Source of the DNA: Lineus longissimus
Lineage: Eukaryota; Nemertea; Pilidiophora; Heteronemertea; Lineidae
Reading direction: 5' to 3'
Assembly: GCF_910592395.1 (NCBI RefSeq)
Contig: NC_088312.1
Location: forward strand, 17,059,292-17,123,291
Length of the DNA stretch: 64,000 bases
In this document: positions 58,158 to 64,000 of the stretch, piece after piece
Position numbering within the stretch: position 1 is the first letter of the stretch
Layout of the letters: the number at the start of each line of letters is the position of its first letter
Position numbers and translations under genes: made by a program
The notes under the pieces: generated by a model
What the model was told of the DNA's origin: nothing
Databases searched by the model: none
Seen by the model: only the letters and a program-made list of their open reading frames with translations

Positions 58158-58980
58158 AGCTCAGCTGACAAAGTCAGCGGAGCTAGTCAAATAGCTAATT
58201 GATTGGTGTTTGTCCTTCCATCCTGCCATCCATCTAGCCATGTTGGGCATTTTGTAACCGTACAGCCGAGGCACTTTATATATGGTTTTGTATATAAACA
58301 ACGCAGAAAATGTTGCTTACAGAAAAAAATTTGGGCGATTCGACTCAAATTCAGCTCCCCAGGGGGCAAAATGCGTAAATGAAAAAACAATTTTTTGACG
58401 CTCTATTCGAGCAGATAAAAGCTTGAAATAAAGTTGAAAAGGTCTTCATGATACAGAAGTTTTGATATAAAATAGATTAGTGTGGATTTATATCACCAGT
58501 TGGCGGTAGTGAGCAAAACTGTTGTTTGACCCCGGATGACCCCGCTATAAATTTCCCGCCGGTTACCTGGAGTACTATCATCAAGAAAATGGCGGTGACA
58601 TTTTTATTTCTACCGGAGCGATGATTTTGTAAGTGACAAATTTTCTTTTTAAGCCTTTACGGAAACGTATTTTGGTACGAAACTTTACACGTTTATAGAA
58701 AAGATCAACGAGAATGTGTTCAAATGCCCTCACAACGATGAGTTCAACATAATTTGGTCAAAACAACCTTCGAATGGAGTCAACTTTCTTTGCGAAATTG
58801 AAGCGACGACCTCATTATTTATCGTAATTTATGCAGATCTGAGTCCAGCTGATGGGCGATGTTTTGATTTGTGTTCAAACTATTGGAAACTTCGGGAATT
58901 AGTTCTATTAGTTCTACTATTCTGTAGGAGTATATTATAGCCATTGATGTTGACAGCTAAAAGCACGAAAACTTTGTTCA
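58158..58980 (+). mobile_element. Family B element, 5' end and body
   Basis: 5' hairpin at 58158-58184, inserted in caatagttttt. The uninterrupted form, caatagttttttataat, is seen at about 20663. The body matches 30249-31000. It ends against the 59-kb copy of the 513-bp family C segment. Confidence 0.65.
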
Positions 58981-59482
58981 GGTTTCCCGTCCAATCACGT
59001 GACCTCTCCAACACTCGATAATGCACTCTTTTCGTCCACGTTTTAGGCCAATCTTCGGCCTGAACATGAAATCTAATAAGCGCAGTACTTAAATCAGATT
59101 TTTCTCTCGCCTTGAAAACATTCCTGGGTAAAATCCATTGAGATTAGCCGAGTTAATCCACTTTTTCCATGCCTAAAATCTCTGCCGCTGAATTCTATAA
59201 ATAGAAACTATTAACATCGCGGCAGTGTGGTTCCCATTGTGCGCCCTCCCACTTCACACCATGTCAGGAACTTTTACGGAGAGAGAGGGCGTGCGGTAAG
59301 AAGAATGGCCAAAATGACGTCACGTTTTCCTGGCAATGCCTCTTGCCAGACCAGTCAAGCATTGGGAAAGCATCTTTACAGACAACGTTAGAACTAGAAA
59401 AACGAATATGTTCATTTGCAAAATTAAAAGCAGATTTCACCACCAAATCGGAATACGACGGCGCAAAATGTTCTCGCTTTCC
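58980..59482 (+). repeat. Copy of the family C internal segment
   Basis: Partner of 17580-18092 with a few small differences; terminal hairpins are absent. Confidence 0.88.
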
Positions 59483-59561
59483 TCTTGCTAAAAAAACCTT
59501 GTTCCCGCACTCCTATTTTAATTTATCCCAAGGAATATGATATGATCTGTTTTCACTTTTT

Positions 59562-61189
59562 GGCTCACCGTTGGGGAGTCTATGCAATACTGCAGTGTCC
59601 GTCGTCCGTCGTCGTCGTCGTCGTTGATCGTCGTATCCTAGTTCAAAAACAGTGGCACATTTTTTAACCGCTAGGCCTATGAACTTAAAACTTTGTACAC
59701 ATGACCCCCTAGGTCAGATGACCCGTGACACTAAATTTCTGTCTGATCTGATTCTCTACTTGGCCACCAGGGGGCCAAATGTGGATATCTAAAAAGTGTG
59801 ATATCTCGCTTATTAGTGACTTGTTTTCGATAAAACTTTTGTGGTAGGTACTCATAGCAAGGATACATCATATATCTTACGGGTTTTTAATTTGATCTAC
59901 TTTTCAAGGTCGCAGAGGTCAAATGGCGTGAATTGGCCGTTTGAGTGTAACTATGGCACGTTTCTCAACCACCAAAGTTATGAGCTTGAAACTTGGTACA
60001 TATAACCCCCTATATCAGATAACCTATGGTGCTGAATTTCAGCCTGATCTGATTCTTGACTTTGCCACCAGGGGGCCAAAACAGAAAAAGTAAGAAGTGC
60101 AATAGCCTGCTTATTAGCAAATTGTTTTTGATGAAATTTTTATGGCAGGGACCCCTAGCAAGGTTACCTCAGATTACCTCGATTTTTCGGATTTGACGTA
60201 CTTTTTAAGGTCGCAGAGGTCAAATGGCGTAAATTTGCCGTTTGAGTGTAACTATGGCACGTTTCTCAACCGCAACAGTTATGAACTTGAAACTTTGAAC
60301 AAATGACCCCCTAGGTCAGTTGACCTTTTACACTGAATTTTGGTTCGGTCTGATTATTGACTTGGCCACCAGGGGGCCCAAACTCAAAACTCAAAAAGTG
60401 TGATTTCTCGCTTATTACTGATTTGTTTTTGATAAAAATTTCATGGTAGGTACTCCTAGCAAGGATACATCACATATCTTACGGGTTTTTGATTTGACCC
60501 ACCTTTCAAGTTCACAGAGGTCAAAGTTGAAAACTTTACCGTTCTTGGAACGTTTTGTCGTTGTTCAATGTAAAGAGTTTTAATTTTGTGAAATGATGCA
60601 TCTAAGAAGCCACTATTTGTATGCCAAGTTTCAGCCAGATCGGAATTCAAATATGGCCGAAATTGCATGTTTGGGGGTTTTTCCTCGTATTGTGGCAATC
60701 CAAAGGTCGTGAGTTCAAACCCCGGTCAAGGACAGCCAAAAATATTTTTATTTTTCATCTTTTCCTTTTTTCTTTTCTGAGTTCTATCTTACATTTTCTT
60801 CATTTTTTGATTTATTTGGTGCCATAGATTTAATTAGGCGGCCATCTTGGAAATCGTTTTTTGCCGATTGCTGTAGTGTAACGAGTGATGAAATTGTTAT
60901 GGTCGGGTGGATGTGTCTACATCACATATCACCCTGGTTTGTTATTTGACCTACCTGTCAGGGTCACTGAGGTCAAAGTTAAAAATATATTCACCATTGT
61001 CATGGAGTGGCACGTTTCTTCACTATCATTTTCACCTAGACTCTACAAGCTTGGAACCACAAGTCTCGGATTCACCACTTGGCCAGGGCCGGCTCTGAAA
61101 TTATGTGAGGCCTACATACTGTAGCACTTTCTGTAACTGTCTACTAGAAATACTTACGGTGAGCACAATGGCCCCTGGCCGTTTCATTT
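59562..61189 (+). mobile_element. Family A element, complete ends, diverged
   Basis: Starts ggctcaccgttggggagtc, followed by a short GTC stretch. Monomer ends lie at about 59904, 60203, 60502 and 60957 with changes in the aggtca motifs. It ends ggtgagcacaatggcccctg and tttcattt. A tRNA T-arm-like phrase (gagttcaaacccc, 60710) lies inside. Confidence 0.8.
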
Positions 61190-61247
61190 GTAATTAAATG
61201 GTATTCATATAATGAGATCAATAGTAGTGTCCGTGTCAGATCCCATT

Positions 61248-61279
61248 ATGGAGGTATAAATAATTATTTATACCTCCAT
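61248..61279. repeat. Perfect 32-bp palindrome
   Basis: atggaggtataaataa followed directly by its reverse complement; the flanks are gatccca on both sides. Confidence 0.95.
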
Positions 61280-61424
61280 GATCCCATCGTTCAACTAGTC
61301 TTCTCTCCCCAGGTGCCTCACACGGACCTTCACGTCCCCATACTCAAGACCAACTCTTACAATATCGCCCTCAAAACAACCCTGGAGTCATGAATTCACA
61401 GATGCTCCTGTGAAATCTCAGTTC

Positions 61425-61612
61425 TAGTTTATTTATCAAACTTTATCGAGGGTTACCCGGTTATCAAATCGAATTGATGTGTCGATCGTCGGGGCGGATT
61501 GATATGTGGTTAGGTTGTGCGTCCAAGGCAATTACTAATAGGTCATTCAGTTAGTTTGAGAAAGATCATGATCATGAAGATGCGTGTTGTGTTATCATAA
61601 CTGGAAAATAAG
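61425..61612 (+). repeat. Family B tail fragment
   Basis: Related to 31065-31250 and 57030-57200 (gtgtcgatcgtcggggcgg, tgatcatgaagatgcgtg). It is followed by catgagtaaaaagtagacg, a phrase also at 31780 and 35088. Confidence 0.7.
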
Positions 61613-62653
61613 TTACATGAGTAAAAAGTAGACGTTTTAAGCAACACAATAATGTTACTCCCATTTTTTTCTGTAAAGTTATACTGAACTAGGGATATCT
61701 TCCGTTGCCTCCTGTAATATTTACATACCATGGCTGATTAGTTCAATCATATTTCATCCAGCTGGCAGCTCTGCGTTGGAAATTTTCAAATGAGGCGATT
61801 GATGCAAGCGATCGCGTGAATTTTGCAATTGTCCTCATGTCGGCCGGCTGTCAAAAATCACTTGTCTGAATTCACTTCAAGATTGAAAATGATAATCTGA
61901 AGTTAGTTTCACATTGGCTACTTAATAATCTTTCAGATGATATATAATTTATGCATATAATAATTGATCAACCCGCCTAAAAGGCGCATTTTAAACTGCA
62001 AAGATCGCGGCAGCGTAATATTTTGACACATCTGGTGGTAATCTGGTAATGTAAAAGCACAAGAATACATTGTCACTGTCTTATTTTAATTTTTGTGATC
62101 AAGTGATGAACTTTTTCAAATCACTTAAATTTTTTAATTATTGATGTATTGGATTAAATCTTATTGCTCTGAAAACTTCATTATTTTACCTCAGGTGACT
62201 CTAAATGACGTGACGTGATTAGCTCACATACTAATGAGGTGTGATAAATTTAATGGCGGCAGAGTATCTGTTCTAAAACAATGTCAAAGTCTGGCTCTAA
62301 AAGATGGATTACTCAACAAATGGTCTTGTCACGTAGCAGAACTAATGTGAATAAACAAGACAATAATAAACATCGTTCTGAAGTCATGGGTAAGGTTGAC
62401 AATGCAAATAAACAGGGCAATTGACGATCTACTCCAGAGACTTGAAATCATGAAATGTCAACAAACAATGGATACACTCATGCACGATGTGCATAGCACA
62501 ATGCATCCAACAGGGCCGATCAACACACTCTTATTATATTCTCAATCATGTTAATGAACTTCCTTGATCATAAGCACTTCCTCAGTAGTTCCTACCTTTT
62601 CCTTGATCAATAATCATTAGCGCCTTAACAGTTGTTGTTGGTCTTGTATTACT
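61613..62653. other. Unassigned interval
   Basis: No gene recognised. A 47-codon ATG frame at 62281-62424 (begins MSKSGSKRWI) has a good start context and basic composition but no family. 61790-62000 resembles 20890-21110. Confidence 0.4.
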
Positions 62654-62943
62654 GGCTCACCGTCATTGTCGTTGTCGTCTGTGTCCTGTTTCAAAAACAG
62701 TGGCACGTTTCTTTGCCGCTAGAGCTATGAACTTGCAACTTTGTACCCCCTCTGGTCAGTTGACCTCTGACAATGAATTTCAGTCCGATCTGATTCTTGA
62801 CGTGGCCACCAGGGGGCCAGAAGTGGAAACCTAAAAAGTGTGATCTCTCTCTTATGAGTGACTCTTTTTCGATAACATTTTTATGGTAGGTTCTCCGAGC
62901 AAGGATATATCACGTTTCATAAGGGTTTTTGATTTGACGTAAT
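62654..62943 (+). mobile_element. Family A 5' fragment
   Basis: Starts ggctcaccgtcattgtcg and runs through one monomer. It is interrupted at gatttgacgtaattttt by the next family A copy. Confidence 0.7.
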
Positions 62944-62947
62944 TTTT

Positions 62948-63346
62948 GGCTCACCGTAGGGGAGTCGATACAACACCGCTTTGTCCGTCATCCATCATAG
63001 TATCCTGTTTCAAAAACAGTGGCACGTTTCTTAACCGCTAGGGCTATATACTTTAAACTTTGTGCACAGGACTCCCCCAGGTCAGGTGACCTCTGACAAT
63101 GAATTTCGGTCGATCTGATTCTTAACTTGGCCACCAGGGGACCAGAAGCGGAAACTTAAAAAGTGTGATATCTCTCTTATGAGTGACTCGTTTTCGATAA
63201 CATTTTTATGGTAGTTTCTCCTAGCAGGGATACATCACATTTCTTACGGGTTTTTGATTTGACCTAGTTTTCAAAGTCACAGGTCAAATGGCGTAAATTG
63301 TCTGTTTGAGTGTAACTATTGCACGTTTCTTAACCGCTGAAGCTAT
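62948..63346 (+). mobile_element. Family A 5' part, interrupted by a Harbinger element
   Basis: Starts ggctcaccgtaggggagtc in a T-run and contains the inverted half-site pair aggtcaggtgacct (63079). It stops at gaagctatg, where the Harbinger terminus begins. Confidence 0.75.
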
Positions 63347-63347
63347 G

Positions 63348-63372
63348 GGACCTGTTTCATAAAGCCTAATAA
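63348..63372 (+). repeat. Probable 5' terminus of a Harbinger element
   Basis: ggacctgtttcataaagcc directly follows broken family A sequence and precedes a Harbinger transposase by about 170 bp. An inner variant (gcgtttcataaacgtgcc) lies at about 63422. The other end is outside the window. Confidence 0.55.
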
Positions 63373-63535
63373 AGTACCTTTAGCCCTAATGCTAGGATAA
63401 AGTCACTCCTTAAAGGAAGAATGCGTTTCATAAACGTGCCTTTAAAATATCTAGGTTAATGTTACCATTAAGAGTGTTTCAGGAAGTGGTTTTATCCTGT
63501 TTTATTTGGTTCCTTTAAACCTGAAGGTAGTCTAG

Positions 63536-64000
63536 AGTTCCTTTAGTCGCGAGGACTTCGTCCAGGGGAGACGCAGAATCACGTTGCGCTTGATTCAGGA
63601 ATGGAATAGGCGAAATCTTCGACGAGAACGGGTATTCAGGGATCGATTCAATCCGCTGGATTCCATGAGAGATGATTTTATTCATCAAGAGATATCGTTT
63701 CCTGAAGAACATATGTTTCGGTTTTGTCGTCAGCTGTCGGAGGAGTTGGAGCATCCTACTCGGAGAAATGACGCCCTCTCAGTATCATTGCAAGTGTGTA
63801 TAGCATTACGATATTTCGCAACCGGGCATGAACAATCTAGTATCGGTGATATTCACCATGTGAGCACTGCGACAATATCGAGGTGTATTGGCGCTGTGTC
63901 ATCCGCGTTTGCAGCACGCATTGACCAACACGTTCACTTCGAGAGGGACCTCCAGAAGGTCAAAACCAAATTTTTTGATAACACAGGTTTTCAAAGAGTA
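63536..64000 (+). CDS. PIF/Harbinger (HARBI1-like) transposase, 5' part, runs off the window
   Basis: Open frame of 155 codons after a TAG at 63533 with no stop before the window end. It shows the family signature in order: RRNLRRERVFRDR then FNPLD near the N-terminus, CIALRYFATGHEQSSIGDI, then VSTATISRCIGAVSSAF (helix-turn-helix-like). The catalytic blocks should lie beyond 64000. The first in-frame Met is at 63665, but the conserved region begins before it, so the start may be a non-ATG artefact, a lost Met or an upstream exon. It differs strongly from the copy at 27468-27929, so two Harbinger lineages are present. Confidence 0.85.

Noticed and set aside
56735-58940. Shared peptide (EFNxIWSKQPSNG...) in three places, also at 30840
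   Set aside because: It lies in a family B body block whose DNA is nearly identical in all copies. There is no start, domain or flanking gene structure.
60690-60740. tRNA-derived SINE or tRNA gene
   Set aside because: gagttcaaacccc resembles a B-box/T-arm, but no A-box or cloverleaf is found upstream and the phrase lies inside a family A copy.
62281-62424. 47-codon ORF beginning MSKSGSKRWI
   Set aside because: Good start context and basic composition, but no family, no supporting splice structure and no polyadenylation signal.

Overview
This is eukaryotic nuclear DNA, most likely from a marine invertebrate. The evidence is a spliced ribosome-biogenesis gene (UTP11) with GT-AG introns, AATAAA-type signals, very low gene density, and a mix of PIF/Harbinger, MULE, Ty3/gypsy, CR1/L2-like and rolling-circle-like elements. 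I cannot name the species; a lophotrochozoan or invertebrate deuterostome fits. No prokaryotic operon logic is present.

Layout. 1-9825: a macrosatellite of 544/545-bp units (16 complete copies of one internal 69-codon ORF), organised into higher-order repeats and carrying three copies of a ~440-bp MITE at unit junctions. 10255-23580: gene-poor DNA with foldbacks, two long inverted or palindromic repeats, a 5'-truncated LINE, and nested hairpin-bounded elements. 23588-24757 (-): a 333-aa Cys-rich unknown gene. 25.1-33.6 kb: a 0.97-kb direct duplication, a 974-bp foldback transposon with a 6-bp target duplication, a truncated Harbinger transposase, a second LINE 3' end, and more nested elements. 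36425-37977 (-): a two-exon FLYWCH-MULE transposase gene that looks intact. 40429-44471 (+): two exons of UTP11, whose introns hold an ORF1-like retroelement protein gene and a decayed LINE on the opposite strand. 45134-51996 (-): a Ty3/gypsy LTR retrotransposon with 155-bp LTRs and a 5-bp target duplication, its pol broken in several places. 52-63.3 kb: stacked copies of the hairpin-bounded families. 63536-64000 (+): the start of a second Harbinger transposase running off the window, which lacks a stop and is therefore easy to miss.

The most interesting structure is a set of non-coding repeat families, called here A, B and C. Each has a hairpin near the 5' end and another hairpin just before a short 3' tail. 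Filled/empty comparisons inside the window show family A inserting into T-runs of family B without any target duplication. This is the behaviour expected of Helentron/Helitron-type rolling-circle passengers. Family A also disperses a ~300-bp monomer carrying the direct repeat AGGTCA-n3-AGGTCA, a nuclear-receptor-type motif.

All calls come from reading the sequence. Family assignments rest on motif recognition, not database searches.
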